Below, one piece after another: positions 1 through 13,030 of a stretch of 64,000 bases of DNA. Every line of letters starts with the position of its first letter. The stretch's first letter is position 1. The DNA is from Paenibacillus camelliae (GTDB lineage Bacteria > Bacillota > Bacilli > Paenibacillales > Paenibacillaceae). Below the pieces are notes generated by a model, which saw only the letters and a program-made list of their open reading frames with translations, ran no database searches and was not told where the DNA came from. The stretch lies in contig NZ_JAMBNY010000021.1 in assembly GCF_023715345.1 (NCBI RefSeq), forward strand, positions 1 through 64,000. The letters run 5' to 3'. A program made the translations under genes and the position numbers.

Positions 1-73
1 GGAGTACACCTCATCTCATTGGTTTCGTTTGGTCACTTAATCAATTCGAGATTTAGGGAGGTACTCCTTTTTC
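1..73 (+). terminator. Probable terminator of an upstream gene outside the window
   Basis: GGAGTA and CCTC at the very start pair with GAGG and TACTCC at about 57-67, and a run of T follows (68-72). The loop is long (over 40 nt). The gene it would serve lies left of the window. Confidence 0.4.
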
Positions 74-157
74 TGTACATTAGAAAGCTAGATCTAGCAA
101 GGCTTTAGATTTATGAAATTGATTCAAGTATTGAAAATTGTAGAAATGTAGGCTACA

Positions 158-640
158 TTAGGACAGTAAACGGTTATAAACCATACAGTATACTTCCTTG
201 CTAACTCCTCTTTGCATATACTGATATTGATCTGTAATGCTAAAACCCGCTTTTTTATAGCAAGCGATAGCACGTCTATTCCAACACTCAACTTCTAAAT
301 CAATATCTGCTTCAGCATTTCTTCTAAGTGCTTCCTTTATTGCTAAAGCAACTGCTTCTTGTCCAAGACCCTGGTTGCAGTGTTGTGGAGATAAGAAGAT
401 GGCTAATCGTATAACCTGCTCAAGTGGGAATAGCTGAATATAGCCTATTAGCTCTAGTTCGCGATAAATGCAGCAATATTGTTCTGTTCGAATCGTATGA
501 TCAGAAAATTCTAGTTCCTTCTTGCACATCTCCTCCCAAGAGGGCCAATTATAAATATGATATGGGGATGAATAGACCCAAGTACATACAGTTCTAGCAT
601 CACATTCACTCATTACACTAAGCTGTAACATCGACTTCAT
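158..640 (-). CDS. GNAT family N-acetyltransferase
   Basis: A 160-residue protein of the GCN5-related acetyltransferase fold, which moves an acetyl group from acetyl-CoA to an amine; the substrate cannot be read from sequence. The acetyl-CoA-binding region is QGLGQEAVALAIKEAL, followed by the usual late segment with NRRAIACYKKAGF. I start it at ATG 640 because AAGGAG lies 7 nt upstream; an in-frame ATG at 676 has no such site and would run toward the divergent neighbour. The gap to the divergent cNMP/AAA/patatin gene is 65 bp, so the two promoters must be packed together. The acceptor could be a small molecule or a ribosomal protein N-terminus. Confidence 0.85.
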   Translation of the reverse strand: MKSMLQLSVMSECDARTVCTWVYSSPYHIYNWPSWEEMCKKELEFSDHTIRTEQYCCIYRELELIGYIQLFPLEQVIRLAIFLSPQHCNQGLGQEAVALAIKEALRRNAEADIDLEVECWNRRAIACYKKAGFSITDQYQYMQRGVSKEVYCMVYNRLLS

Positions 641-705
641 TGTCGCACTCCTTATGTATCTACTCTTATAACCCATTCATTACTTTTCTAGAAAGGATCC
701 GAACC

Positions 706-2550
706 ATGTTGACAACATTAAAACAACTGCCCATGTTTTCACAACTTCAACAGGAACAGCTACATGAGCTGTTATCGTTTGTCAATTGCTGCACCTATGA
801 AGAGGGGGAGCTTATTCTCCGTCAAGGTCAGAATGGTAATCAATTGTTTATTATAGAGCAAGGCGAGGTTCGAATACAATTGGAGCATCCTAGTGTTGTT
901 CCAATTACTACATTATCAGAAGGTGCCTTCTTCGGAGAAATGTCCTGCTTGACTGGTGATCCAGTTAGTGCTTCCGTCTATGCAAGCTGCCCCCTTAAGC
1001 TGTTAGCACTCAATCGTGAAGGCTTGCTATATCTAATGGATCAAAGTCAAGCCTTTCGAAAGCATATGATTGAGTCTATGGTACGTAGAATTCAACAGTC
1101 GAATGATAGGGTTGCAGAGGAGTATTCAAAAAGCCTGTACTTTATGAAGCGCAATGAGCTCGATGACCGTGAAAAGTTCGGTGAGCTTATCGGCGTAAGT
1201 GAAGCAATACAATCAGTAAAGTCAGCAATTCATCATGCCAGTAAGCATAACGGTTTAATCGTAGTTTATGGGGAAGCAGGCGTCGGAAAGACACATGCAG
1301 CTAAGCAAATTCATTATAAGTCACATCGCAATTCCGAACCTGTATTATCACTTCGCGCTGAAGAAATAAATTGGAATGAATGGCCTTCTATTGTATCCGC
1401 GGTAGGTAAAGGTACACTCATTATTGATCAAGCAGAAAATCTACCTAAGGATGAATGGAACAAGCTTCTCAGCGTTGTACAGAACATGAATGTTATTGTC
1501 ACTTCTTTAAAAAGGTTGGAGGGTGCTGCTGTTACTCTTCACGTACCGCCACTAAGAGAGCGCACGCAGGACATCGCATTGTTGGCAAAGCATTTTGTTC
1601 AGAAGGAAAATGGCAATCATGACTTAATATCTGAAGAAGCAATCCGCACGTTAACACTATTTCCTTACCTGATGAATAATGTATCGGAGCTAATCTCTGT
1701 TATTGAAGCAGCATTCTTATTGAGCGAAGGTAGAACGATTCAATCTACGCATTTAAGATTTTCAAGAGCGAAGCCGCCCGGTGTTAGACCACGAGTTGGT
1801 CTTGCGCTCGGAAGCGGTTCCTTACGAGGGATTAGTCATGTTGGTGTGTTGAAGGTGCTGGAGCAAGAAGGTATTCCAATTGATTATATTGCTGGGACGA
1901 GTGTAGGCTCCGTAATAGGTGGAGTATATGCAGCTGGAATGAATTTACTTGATCTTGAGAAGGTAATTAAGAGATTGAGATGGAATAATATCGTTGGCTT
2001 CACGTTTCCGAAGCGATCTATATTTCATAATGAGCCGTTAGCACATTTTATTGAAAGCTATCTTGGAGAATTAAAAATAGAGGAGCTACCGAAACCATTC
2101 GCAGCAATTGCATCTGATGCCAACACAGGTGAGCCGCATATTATGAGAGAAGGTTCCCTTTCAAAAGCGATCAGAGCAAGTACAGCTATTCCAGCGCTGA
2201 TGAGACCCGTGCAATATCAAGGGAAAACCTTAGTTGATGGGGCAGTTGTACATCCAGTGCCCGCAGCTTTAGTTCGAAGCATGGGGGCTGATTTGGTTAT
2301 CGCTGTAAATGTATGTACCGAGAATTTTACTAAAGGTATACCGAAGAACTTTGTAAAATCTTTGCTTAATACAATCGACATGATGAGTACGAAAATTGTT
2401 ACGGAAGAATTGCAGCTCGCAGATATTGTCATTCGTCCTAATCTAGATCATATCGTTACAGGATTTAAGGATTTACAGCCTTATGTGGATGCGGGTACAG
2501 AAGCTGCACGTCATCATATTCATGCGATTCATCCTCGAATACGGCTATAA
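706..2550 (+). CDS. Three-domain protein: cNMP-binding-like, sigma54-activator-like AAA+, patatin phospholipase
   Basis: A 614-residue protein. Residues 10-110 form a cyclic-nucleotide-binding-type beta barrel (GQNGNQLFIIEQGEV, then FFGEMSCLTGDP), but the phosphate-binding Arg expected after GDP is Val, so cNMP binding is doubtful. Residues 155-350 resemble the central AAA+ domain of sigma54 activators: Walker A GEAGVGKT (189-196), a Walker B-like GTLIIDQAEN (236-245) and the family hallmark VPPLRERTQDIALLAKHFV (280-298). The GAFTGA loop that contacts sigma54 is absent and there is no helix-turn-helix. Residues 361-614 are a complete patatin-like lipase: oxyanion loop GSGSLRG (369-375), nucleophile Ser399 in GTSVG, catalytic Asp511 in DGA. 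ATG 706 is preferred over an in-frame ATG at 640 because of the GAAAGGAT site just upstream. It is probably an ATP- or ligand-gated lipid hydrolase; no membrane segment is evident. Confidence 0.85.
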   Translation: MLTTLKQLPMFSQLQQEQLHELLSFVNCCTYEEGELILRQGQNGNQLFIIEQGEVRIQLEHPSVVPITTLSEGAFFGEMSCLTGDPVSASVYASCPLKLLALNREGLLYLMDQSQAFRKHMIESMVRRIQQSNDRVAEEYSKSLYFMKRNELDDREKFGELIGVSEAIQSVKSAIHHASKHNGLIVVYGEAGVGKTHAAKQIHYKSHRNSEPVLSLRAEEINWNEWPSIVSAVGKGTLIIDQAENLPKDEWNKLLSVVQNMNVIVTSLKRLEGAAVTLHVPPLRERTQDIALLAKHFVQKENGNHDLISEEAIRTLTLFPYLMNNVSELISVIEAAFLLSEGRTIQSTHLRFSRAKPPGVRPRVGLALGSGSLRGISHVGVLKVLEQEGIPIDYIAGTSVGSVIGGVYAAGMNLLDLEKVIKRLRWNNIVGFTFPKRSIFHNEPLAHFIESYLGELKIEELPKPFAAIASDANTGEPHIMREGSLSKAIRASTAIPALMRPVQYQGKTLVDGAVVHPVPAALVRSMGADLVIAVNVCTENFTKGIPKNFVKSLLNTIDMMSTKIVTEELQLADIVIRPNLDHIVTGFKDLQPYVDAGTEAARHHIHAIHPRIRL

Positions 2551-2552
2551 GA

Positions 2553-2596
2553 AAAATACCGATTACAGTTCTTTAACCTGCAATCGGTATTTTTTG
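2553..2596 (+). terminator. Rho-independent terminator, probably bidirectional
   Basis: AAATACCGATT pairs with AATCGGTATTT around a 17-nt loop, followed by T residues. It lies between the patatin-fusion gene and the convergent first collagen gene. The A-rich left flank would also give a T tract on the minus strand. Confidence 0.8.
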
Positions 2597-2643
2597 ATTA
2601 TTCGATATAATCTAACACTTGTAACACATAAAACCTTCATAGC

Positions 2644-3339
2644 TTAGGCAAGTTTTAGAATGGTAAGTGTTGCATTTGTATCACTGTGAAGGTTAACAGC
2701 AACGTTATCATTGTTTACAATTTGTAGTGTACTTGGAACTGTCGTGACTTGGATAATAATTTCCGCAGAGATAGGACCTCCTCCATCTCCTGTAAATGGA
2801 GTGTCAGTTACTGGAGTGCCGTTCAGTTCTAAATCAAAACCTTGCGCATTGCCTTGATTGTGAATAGTGAATAACACTTGATAGAACCCAGTTTGCAGTA
2901 TCGTAATTGTGCTAGATGGAGGGACGAATGGTGTAAATGCTGGTCCTACTGAACTTCCATCTGTGTACGTTATCGCAGCACCGGCTGCAACTGAATCTGT
3001 GCCAGTGCCTGGGTCTTCTCTCCATGCAGTTAAGAAGCTTGAGATTCCGCCACTAGCACCTGTAGCACCCGTAGCACCCGTAGCACCTGTAGCACCTGCA
3101 GCACCTGCAGTACCCGTAGAGCCAGTGGCACCTGTGGCGCCAGTCGCACCTGTGGCGCCAGTCGCACCTGTGGCGCCAGTCGCACCCGTAGCACCAGCTG
3201 GACCAATTGAACCCGAAGGTCCTGTCGGTCCTGTCGGTCCTGTCGGTCCAGTCGGCCCTGTTGGTCCTCGAAGAATTGGTCGAATCCCACTAATGAATAC
3301 TTCGTTTTCAACCGTCATGTCTTTCTGATGTTTGTCCAT
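2644..3339 (-). CDS. Collagen-like surface/spore protein A, with C-terminal C1q/TNF-like domain
   Basis: A 231-residue protein. The leader (1-28) contains ISGIRP followed by the first GPT triplets; residues 29 to about 100 are uninterrupted Gly-X-Y triplets, first GPT, then GAT. The rest is a non-repetitive beta-rich domain of BclA or C1q/TNF type with the typical GFYQVLFTI strand. Such proteins trimerise through the C-terminal domain and form glycosylated filaments on the exosporium of Bacillales; Thr in Y positions would be the glycosylation sites. No signal peptide or LPXTG anchor is present, which fits assembly from the mother-cell cytoplasm. The start has an excellent AAGGAGGTGA site, and a CATANNNTA element lies upstream. 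The exosporium location is inferred, not shown. Confidence 0.85.
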   Translation of the reverse strand: MDKHQKDMTVENEVFISGIRPILRGPTGPTGPTGPTGPTGPSGSIGPAGATGATGATGATGATGATGATGATGSTGTAGAAGATGATGATGATGASGGISSFLTAWREDPGTGTDSVAAGAAITYTDGSSVGPAFTPFVPPSSTITILQTGFYQVLFTIHNQGNAQGFDLELNGTPVTDTPFTGDGGGPISAEIIIQVTTVPSTLQIVNNDNVAVNLHSDTNATLTILKLA

Positions 3340-3370
3340 AGATATATTTCACCTCCTTAGTCTTGTACTA

Positions 3371-3379
3371 TAATATATG
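3371..3379 (-). promoter_or_regulatory. SigE/SigK-type -10 element of collagen gene A
   Basis: The minus strand reads CATATATTA, an exact match to CATANNNTA, 32 nt before the start codon. I could not assign a convincing -35. The same motif precedes the other two collagen genes at a similar distance. Confidence 0.55.
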
Positions 3380-3463
3380 AAGTTGTTACATTAACTGCTT
3401 GAGCTAATTTACTATGTTGATAGATTTTGGTCTCAATCGAAGTATGAATAGATTGAAAAATAG

Positions 3464-3495
3464 AAAAAGACATTCTGCTATCAGAATGTCTTTTT
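3464..3495 (-). terminator. Terminator of collagen gene B
   Basis: Fourteen-base arms AAAAAGACATTCTG and CAGAATGTCTTTTT form a perfect hairpin with a 4-nt loop, 37 bp past the stop of collagen gene B. A/T runs are built into both arms, so it can work in both directions. Confidence 0.85.
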
Positions 3496-3531
3496 CTGTC
3501 TTTTGGTTAATAGAATACTTGACTAATAGAT

Positions 3532-5502
<1,971 letters not shown>

Positions 5503-5524
5503 TTAACACCTCCTTAATCTTCTA

Positions 5525-5533
5525 TATCTTATG
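5525..5533 (-). promoter_or_regulatory. SigE/SigK-type -10 element of collagen gene B
   Basis: The minus strand reads CATAAGATA, matching CATANNNTA, 26 nt before the start codon. About 30 bp further upstream lies ACTATTTTCATAGAAA (plus strand, near 5564-5579), which recurs upstream of gene C. Confidence 0.55.
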
Positions 5534-5599
5534 AATGATATTTCGATATGACTGTGTGAAAATACTATTTTCATAGAAAAAGTAGTTTCGAAAGAAAAG

Positions 5600-5647
5600 C
5601 CATCAGTTTACACTAAGGGCATTACGCCCTCTAATGTAAACTGATGG
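5600..5647 (-). terminator. Terminator of collagen gene C
   Basis: About 20-bp arms, CCATCAGTTTACACTAAGGGC and its near complement ending TGTAAACTGATGG, with a 5-nt loop. On the minus strand it is followed by TTTTCTTTC. It sits 36 bp past the stop of collagen gene C. Confidence 0.8.
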
Positions 5648-5662
5648 TCATTTATTGATTGA

Positions 5663-8457
<2,795 letters not shown>

Positions 8458-8482
8458 AATTTAACACCTCCCTGATCTTCTA

Positions 8483-8491
8483 TATCATATG
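8483..8491 (-). promoter_or_regulatory. SigE/SigK-type -10 element of collagen gene C
   Basis: The minus strand reads CATATGATA, an exact CATANNNTA, 26 nt before the start codon. ACTATTTTCATAGAAA recurs near 8523-8538, as upstream of gene B. Confidence 0.55.
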
Positions 8492-8661
8492 GGACGAGAA
8501 TTGAAAGTGTATGTGTGAAATTACTATTTTCATAGAAATAAATAGTTTAAATATTAAAATGCAAGATTAATAATGAGATTTTATTTGAATTATAGTTTTT
8601 TATAAGGGATGCTTGCATAAAAGATTCTTGATACAAACAAATCCTATAGGGAATAACTACG

Positions 8662-8690
8662 TTGACATAAATATAAGTATCCGATATACT
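8662..8690 (+). promoter_or_regulatory. SigA promoter of the catechol dioxygenase gene, with overlapping palindrome
   Basis: TTGACA (8662-8667), 17-nt spacer, TATACT (8685-8690). The palindrome AAGTAT-CCGAT-ATACTT overlaps the -10, and a second dyad TACTT-N9-AAGTA follows at about 8691-8709. Both look like operator sites; an HxlR/DUF24-type repressor such as CatR or YodB is a guess from the Bacillus catDE case. Confidence 0.7.
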
Positions 8691-8735
8691 TACTTTATTA
8701 AATTAAGTAACTATAAATTTAAGAGGTGATATGAA

Positions 8736-9590
8736 ATGAGTAACCAAATAGATCCAGCTCTTAGTCTCGGGAAAGTTGCGCTTAAAGTTTCGAATATAGA
8801 AAGATCAGTTGCTTTTTATGAACAGGTAATTGGCTTGAAGGCTATTCAAGTCACAGAGACTCAAGCAAGCTTGTCTGCTAACGGAAAGGATGTCTTGCTT
8901 GAGCTTGAGGTAGTAAATGAACCATATACTGGAAGTCGTCGTGGACATACAGGTTTATATCATTTTGCATTATTACTACCTACACGTAAGGCATTAGGGA
9001 ATATTTTGAAGCATTTTGTTCAATTAAGAATTGGTGTCGGTCAAGCTGACCATCTAGTAAGTGAGGCACTGTATCTATCCGACCCTGATCAAAATGGAAT
9101 TGAAATCTACCGGGATCGTCCTCGCTCAGAGTGGCAATATGACAGCAATAATATGGTGAGAATGGCGACAGATCCGATCGATTGGGAAGGGATTTTAGCT
9201 GAGGCAGATGATCGTCCATTTACTAGTATTGATGAAAATACTGTGATGGGGCATATCCATCTTCATATATCTGACCTCAACAAGGCGAAACGTTATTACT
9301 GCGATGAGCTGGGCTTTTCATTAGAGCTGGACTGGTCAGTTAATGGTGCTTTATTTACCGGCGCAGGACGCTACCATCATCATATCGGTCTTAATATATG
9401 GAATGGCAGGGGTGCGACTCCACTGCCTGCGAATGCAACAGGACTGAAGGAATACACAATCCATCTAAGCTCTGCAGAGGAAAAAGAAGCTGTTGTTCAA
9501 CGCTTAAAGCAGTTCGGACATGAGGTAGAGGCAAGAGGAGATCATTATTATACTGTCGATCCATTCGGCATCGGCATTATATTGAAATAA
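8736..9590 (+). CDS. catE: Catechol-2,3-dioxygenase / VOC family protein (CatE-like)
   Basis: A 284-residue protein made of two vicinal-oxygen-chelate modules (about 8-125 and 165-284). It closely resembles Bacillus CatE: VSEALYLSDPDQNGIEIY closes module 1 and MGHIHLHISDLNKAKRYY opens module 2; YHHHIGLNIW carries metal-site His. CatE cleaves catechol by extradiol ring opening with Fe(II) and protects against catechol and quinone stress; the protein is cytoplasmic. In Bacillus subtilis catE sits with catD; here it stands alone between terminators. GAGGTGAT precedes ATG 8736. A two-codon ATG-AAA-TGA overlaps the start at 8731, probably by chance. Confidence 0.88.
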   Translation: MSNQIDPALSLGKVALKVSNIERSVAFYEQVIGLKAIQVTETQASLSANGKDVLLELEVVNEPYTGSRRGHTGLYHFALLLPTRKALGNILKHFVQLRIGVGQADHLVSEALYLSDPDQNGIEIYRDRPRSEWQYDSNNMVRMATDPIDWEGILAEADDRPFTSIDENTVMGHIHLHISDLNKAKRYYCDELGFSLELDWSVNGALFTGAGRYHHHIGLNIWNGRGATPLPANATGLKEYTIHLSSAEEKEAVVQRLKQFGHEVEARGDHYYTVDPFGIGIILK

Positions 9591-9605
9591 AGGTTGTAAC
9601 GAATG

Positions 9606-9650
9606 AACGTGCAGGCTTCATGAGAAATTCATGAAGCCTGCACGTTTTTT
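9606..9650 (+). terminator. Rho-independent terminator of catE
   Basis: AACGTGCAGGCTTCATGA pairs perfectly with TCATGAAGCCTGCACGTT (5-nt loop), followed by T6. Confidence 0.95.
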
Positions 9651-9727
9651 CATTTACAGACTTGTGAGTATCTATCGTCATTTTTGTTAAAGATAATCAA
9701 AAGAAAATCACTAAGTGAGGTATGAAG

Positions 9728-10225
9728 ATGACAGATAAGAATGTAACTGAAGATCAGGATGCAATCGAAAAAGTGAGGGAATTAATTAAAGGGATTGATA
9801 TCGCCATGCTTACTTCTATAACCAAGGATGGCATTGTATCACGTCCGATGAAAACCCAGGAGGTTGAATTTGACGGTGACTTATGGTTTTTGACGATGAA
9901 GGATACAGAGAAGTATGATGAGCTGAAGCAGCATCCGCAGGTTAATGTTACCTATGCTGGTCAATCGTATGTATCGATTCGAGGTACAGCCGAGTTAATT
10001 AATGATAGAGAAAAAATAAAAGAGTTCTGGAATGTCGCCTATGAGAAGCTGCTGGATACAACGAGTGATGATCCTAATCTCATACTAATTAAAGTTAAGG
10101 CAGAGACAGCTGAATATTGGGACATGGGAAATAAACTAAAGCTTATGAAACAAATGATTAATAAGCTGACAGGTAATAAAGCTGAGACATCAGATACAAA
10201 CGAAATTGTAAATTTGCAAGGTTAA
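9728..10225 (+). CDS. General stress protein 26-like, pyridoxamine-phosphate-oxidase fold
   Basis: A 165-residue flavin-binding split-barrel protein of the GSP26/YdaG group: IAMLTSITKDGIVSRPM, then LWFLTMKDTEKYDEL, VNVTYAGQSYVSIRGTAEL, and the C-terminal AEYWDMGNK typical of this group. Members bind FMN or similar flavins and belong to the general stress response in Bacillus; the reaction is not established. I use ATG 9728 because GTGAGG lies 7 nt upstream; the in-frame ATG at 9722 is too close to that site. It is monocistronic, cytoplasmic, and followed by a short hairpin. Confidence 0.85.
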   Translation: MTDKNVTEDQDAIEKVRELIKGIDIAMLTSITKDGIVSRPMKTQEVEFDGDLWFLTMKDTEKYDELKQHPQVNVTYAGQSYVSIRGTAELINDREKIKEFWNVAYEKLLDTTSDDPNLILIKVKAETAEYWDMGNKLKLMKQMINKLTGNKAETSDTNEIVNLQG

Positions 10226-10237
10226 ACAACAAAGGAC

Positions 10238-10272
10238 AGGCTCAGTTCTAACAGGACTGAGTCTATTTTCGT
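10238..10272 (+). terminator. Weak terminator after the GSP26-like gene
   Basis: GGCTCAGTTC and GGACTGAGTC (with G-U pairs) flank a short loop, followed by TATTTTCG. Confidence 0.55.
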
Positions 10273-10359
10273 TAGTGCTTCTTGATCCGAGTATATTCCT
10301 TATCCCATTCAAATCATGTAGAATATTAAGAATGAGATGATATAGAAGGTGGAGATACG

Positions 10360-11181
10360 ATGTTAAAGTGGGACGGTCATACCCATACTCAATTTTGTTA
10401 TCATGGAAGCGATGCGCCACTTGAACAATATGTTGAACGCGCGATTGCACTTGGCTTTCAGCGCTATTCAGTCACAGAGCACCCATCGCTGCCAATCGGC
10501 TGGGTAAATGATCGCAAGTTGTTTGATGAGCTGGGAATGCCCGAGCATGAACTAGAACAATATTTTCAATATGTAATGAATATAAAAAAGAAATACGAAA
10601 AAGAGATTGAAATTGTTATTGGACTGGAATTGGATTATTTGCATGGTCGTCAGGATTACACCGATCAGCTTGTTACAAAATGGGGGCATGTGCTAGAAGA
10701 GGTCATCTATTCCGTACATTACTTACCAGCTGCAGATGGAAACTACTGTGTTGATTTTACCTCAGATGATCTCAAGCAGAACCTGTTAGCCTATTACGGC
10801 TCCATGGAGAAGCTTGTAGATGTTTATTTTGATCATATAGAGCTGACTATTCAGCAGGCAGGTAAGCTGCCGATGAACGCGAGAATAGGTCATATTAATC
10901 TAATTCGTAAATTTCAAAAACAATTGCCTTCATTAAACGAGGCTCAGTTCCACGCTCGCTTAGAGCGTTTGCTGCCTTTACTTCAGACAAATGGTGTAGG
11001 TGTTGACGTAAATGTTGCAGGCTTTCGAGTGACCAGCTGTGAGCAGGAATACGTGCCAGAGTGGTTTATAAAGAAGTGCATGGAGTTAGATATACCTGTA
11101 GTCTATGGCTCCGACGCGCATAAGCCGGAGCAGGTTGGGTTGTTTTGGAACTGGTATGAACAAATAGTAAGTAGTAAGTAA
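10360..11181 (+). CDS. hisJ: Histidinol-phosphatase, PHP family
   Basis: A 273-residue PHP-domain phosphatase. DGHTHTQFC near the N-terminus provides the first metal ligands, followed by TEHPSLP, GLELDY, SVHYL, RIGHINLIRKF and a final GSDAHKPEQVG, which together give the three-metal site of the family. It is close in length and motif order to Bacillus HisJ (268 residues), which removes phosphate from histidinol phosphate late in histidine synthesis. No other his gene lies nearby, which is normal for hisJ. GAAGGTGGAG precedes ATG 10360. Confidence 0.88.
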   Translation: MLKWDGHTHTQFCYHGSDAPLEQYVERAIALGFQRYSVTEHPSLPIGWVNDRKLFDELGMPEHELEQYFQYVMNIKKKYEKEIEIVIGLELDYLHGRQDYTDQLVTKWGHVLEEVIYSVHYLPAADGNYCVDFTSDDLKQNLLAYYGSMEKLVDVYFDHIELTIQQAGKLPMNARIGHINLIRKFQKQLPSLNEAQFHARLERLLPLLQTNGVGVDVNVAGFRVTSCEQEYVPEWFIKKCMELDIPVVYGSDAHKPEQVGLFWNWYEQIVSSK

Positions 11182-11190
11182 ATAAAAAAA

Positions 11191-11218
11191 GGAACCCACA
11201 GCAACGGGCTGAGGGTTC
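11191..11218 (-). terminator. Strong hairpin with its T tract on the minus strand
   Basis: GAACCC-A-CAGC, loop AACGG, GCTG-A-GGGTTC: a 10-bp stem broken only by one A-A mismatch. The plus-strand left flank AAAAAAAGG gives T7 on the minus strand, so it would stop transcription coming from the right, although hisJ on its left is read rightward. Confidence 0.55.
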
Positions 11219-11364
11219 AAAAGTGTATATATCATTAAAAAGGGGGTCAATTAGAAGTATAGACAAAGAATATTAAGGACAAATGAATGTAATGTTTCAT
11301 TTATGTTACAAATTCACTGCAGGCATTACAGTGAAATTTAATGCCAGTTTTGATGGAGGGGAAT

Positions 11365-12972
11365 GTGGGGTTACAAGATTTAATTTTTCATCTTGTAGGC
11401 GGAGTAGCGATATTTCTATTCGGCATTAAATATATGTCTGATGGCTTGCAGAAAACGGCAGGAGATCAGATTAGGCATTTGCTTGCATCCTATACCGTTC
11501 ACCCTTTGCTAGGTATAGCTGTTGGGATTATAGTTACGTTGCTGTTTCAGAGTGCTACCGGAGCGGTAATACTAATCATTGGTTTGATGAATGCGAGTAT
11601 ATTAAGCATTAGGCAAGCCATTCATGTCCTTATTGGTTCCAATATTGGTACGATCTTTACCGTGTTCATCGTAGGTATTAGCATTGAGAATTATGCTTTA
11701 CCGATTATCACCATGGGTGTAATTTTATTTTTATTTGTGCATTATAAGAGAATCCAATATATCGGGCAAATTATTCTAGGCTTCGGTACACTTTTTCTCG
11801 GGTTATCGATTGTAAGAAACGGACTCCAAAGCTCAACAGAGGGAGTTACTTCTTTTCTAATGAATTTATCGGATATCCCGGTGATAGGTTTATTAGCAGG
11901 AATCGTACTTACCGTACTGCTTACAAGCTCAAATGCTGCGATGGGTGTTCTACAAACGATCGCCAAGGAAGGGTTGATCGATTTTCAAGGCTTAATTCCA
12001 ATTATGTTAGGCAGTAATATCGGATCTGCCGTCATTGCATGCATAGCTGTCATTGGTGCCAGTATTAGAGCAAAGCGCGTAGTATTTATTCAAGTGCTGT
12101 ATTCTGTTATCGGTACCGGTTTGTTTTTGCTGCTGCAGAAGCCACTGATTGAGCTATCGTTGTCTCTAGGACAAGCAGCAACTATGAATATTGAGCTAGC
12201 GATTGCCTACAGCTTGTTCCAGTTATTGACTGGAATGGTCTGTATACTCTTCGTACCTTTGTTACTACGTATCACCCAGTCTTTAATACAAACACATCAA
12301 CCTTCAGCAGAGGTTTTGTTTGGGGCTCAATATTTAGATAAACGTTTCCTTGCAACGCCAAGCATGGCACTTGAGCAAGCGCAAAATGAAACATTACGCA
12401 TGGGGAATATAGCAAGGGAAACGTTAATGCACGCTTCGCAATACTTTTTTGAGCAGGACAGTCGTTCTGCTAATCTAGCCTTGAAAAAAGAAGCACTAGT
12501 CAATGAGCTTAATCGCTTGATTACAGATTATATGGTAGCTATTCATCAGCATGATCTAACAGCTGGAGAATCTGAGAAATTAACTGGACTGCTGCATGTC
12601 GTTAACGATATTGAACGTATTGGTGATCATGCTGAAAACATCGTCGAGCTCGCAGAGTATAGTACGCGTAACCGCGTTCAATTATCAGAAGTGGCTATTA
12701 GTCAGCTGCATGAAATGATCGATGCTGCAGATTGGATAATTGGACGTACGCTATATGCACTAGAGCATAATGACCGCTCAGCTGCTGCAGATGTGCGTGG
12801 ACGAGAAGCTGATCTTGACCGGATGGAGCACGAGTTCCGTGTGGGACATTTTTCAAGATTGAATGAAAATCTTTGCAAAGGCAATGCGGGGGCAATATTT
12901 CTGGATATGCTAAGCAATTTAGAGCGTATCGGAGATCATAGCAAGAACATAGCTGAATATATTCTAAAGTAA
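11365..12972 (+). CDS. Na/Pi cotransporter family protein with C-terminal PhoU-like domain
   Basis: About 535 residues. The N-terminal two thirds hold two inverted sets of membrane helices with the QSSS-like family signatures LLFQSATGAVILIIG and LLTSSNAAMGVL, each followed by a GSNIG motif (LIGSNIGTIFTVF, LGSNIGSAVIA). The C-terminal ~200 residues form a PhoU-like helical domain (VNDIERIGDHAENIVELA and SNLERIGDHSKNIAEY). Family members move phosphate with sodium across the membrane and the PhoU part may gate them. The start is unsure: GTG 11365 follows GGAGG by 5 nt and gives the usual N-terminus, whereas ATG 11341 has no site. A hairpin (11311-11339, AAATTCACTG with CAGTGAAATTT) lies just upstream. 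Confidence 0.85.
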   Translation: MGLQDLIFHLVGGVAIFLFGIKYMSDGLQKTAGDQIRHLLASYTVHPLLGIAVGIIVTLLFQSATGAVILIIGLMNASILSIRQAIHVLIGSNIGTIFTVFIVGISIENYALPIITMGVILFLFVHYKRIQYIGQIILGFGTLFLGLSIVRNGLQSSTEGVTSFLMNLSDIPVIGLLAGIVLTVLLTSSNAAMGVLQTIAKEGLIDFQGLIPIMLGSNIGSAVIACIAVIGASIRAKRVVFIQVLYSVIGTGLFLLLQKPLIELSLSLGQAATMNIELAIAYSLFQLLTGMVCILFVPLLLRITQSLIQTHQPSAEVLFGAQYLDKRFLATPSMALEQAQNETLRMGNIARETLMHASQYFFEQDSRSANLALKKEALVNELNRLITDYMVAIHQHDLTAGESEKLTGLLHVVNDIERIGDHAENIVELAEYSTRNRVQLSEVAISQLHEMIDAADWIIGRTLYALEHNDRSAAADVRGREADLDRMEHEFRVGHFSRLNENLCKGNAGAIFLDMLSNLERIGDHSKNIAEYILK

Positions 12973-13005
12973 AATACCTCGAGATAGAGACTCGAGGTAT
13001 TTTTT
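12971..13005 (+). terminator. Bidirectional terminator between convergent genes
   Basis: AAAATACCTCGAG pairs with CTCGAGGTATTTTTT around a 7-nt loop. It serves the cotransporter gene and the convergent ParB-like gene. Confidence 0.92.
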
Positions 13006-13030
13006 ATATTCAATCCACCATTAAATTTGA

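Noticed and set aside
8731..8739. Two-codon upstream frame ATG-AAA-TGA overlapping the catE start (a similar ATG-TGA occurs at 24707)
   Set aside because: Too short to judge; A/T-rich starts give such overlaps by chance.
11191..11218. T-box or other riboswitch upstream of the Na/Pi cotransporter
   Set aside because: No T-box AGGGTGGNACCGCG sequence or specifier loop is present; only a hairpin.
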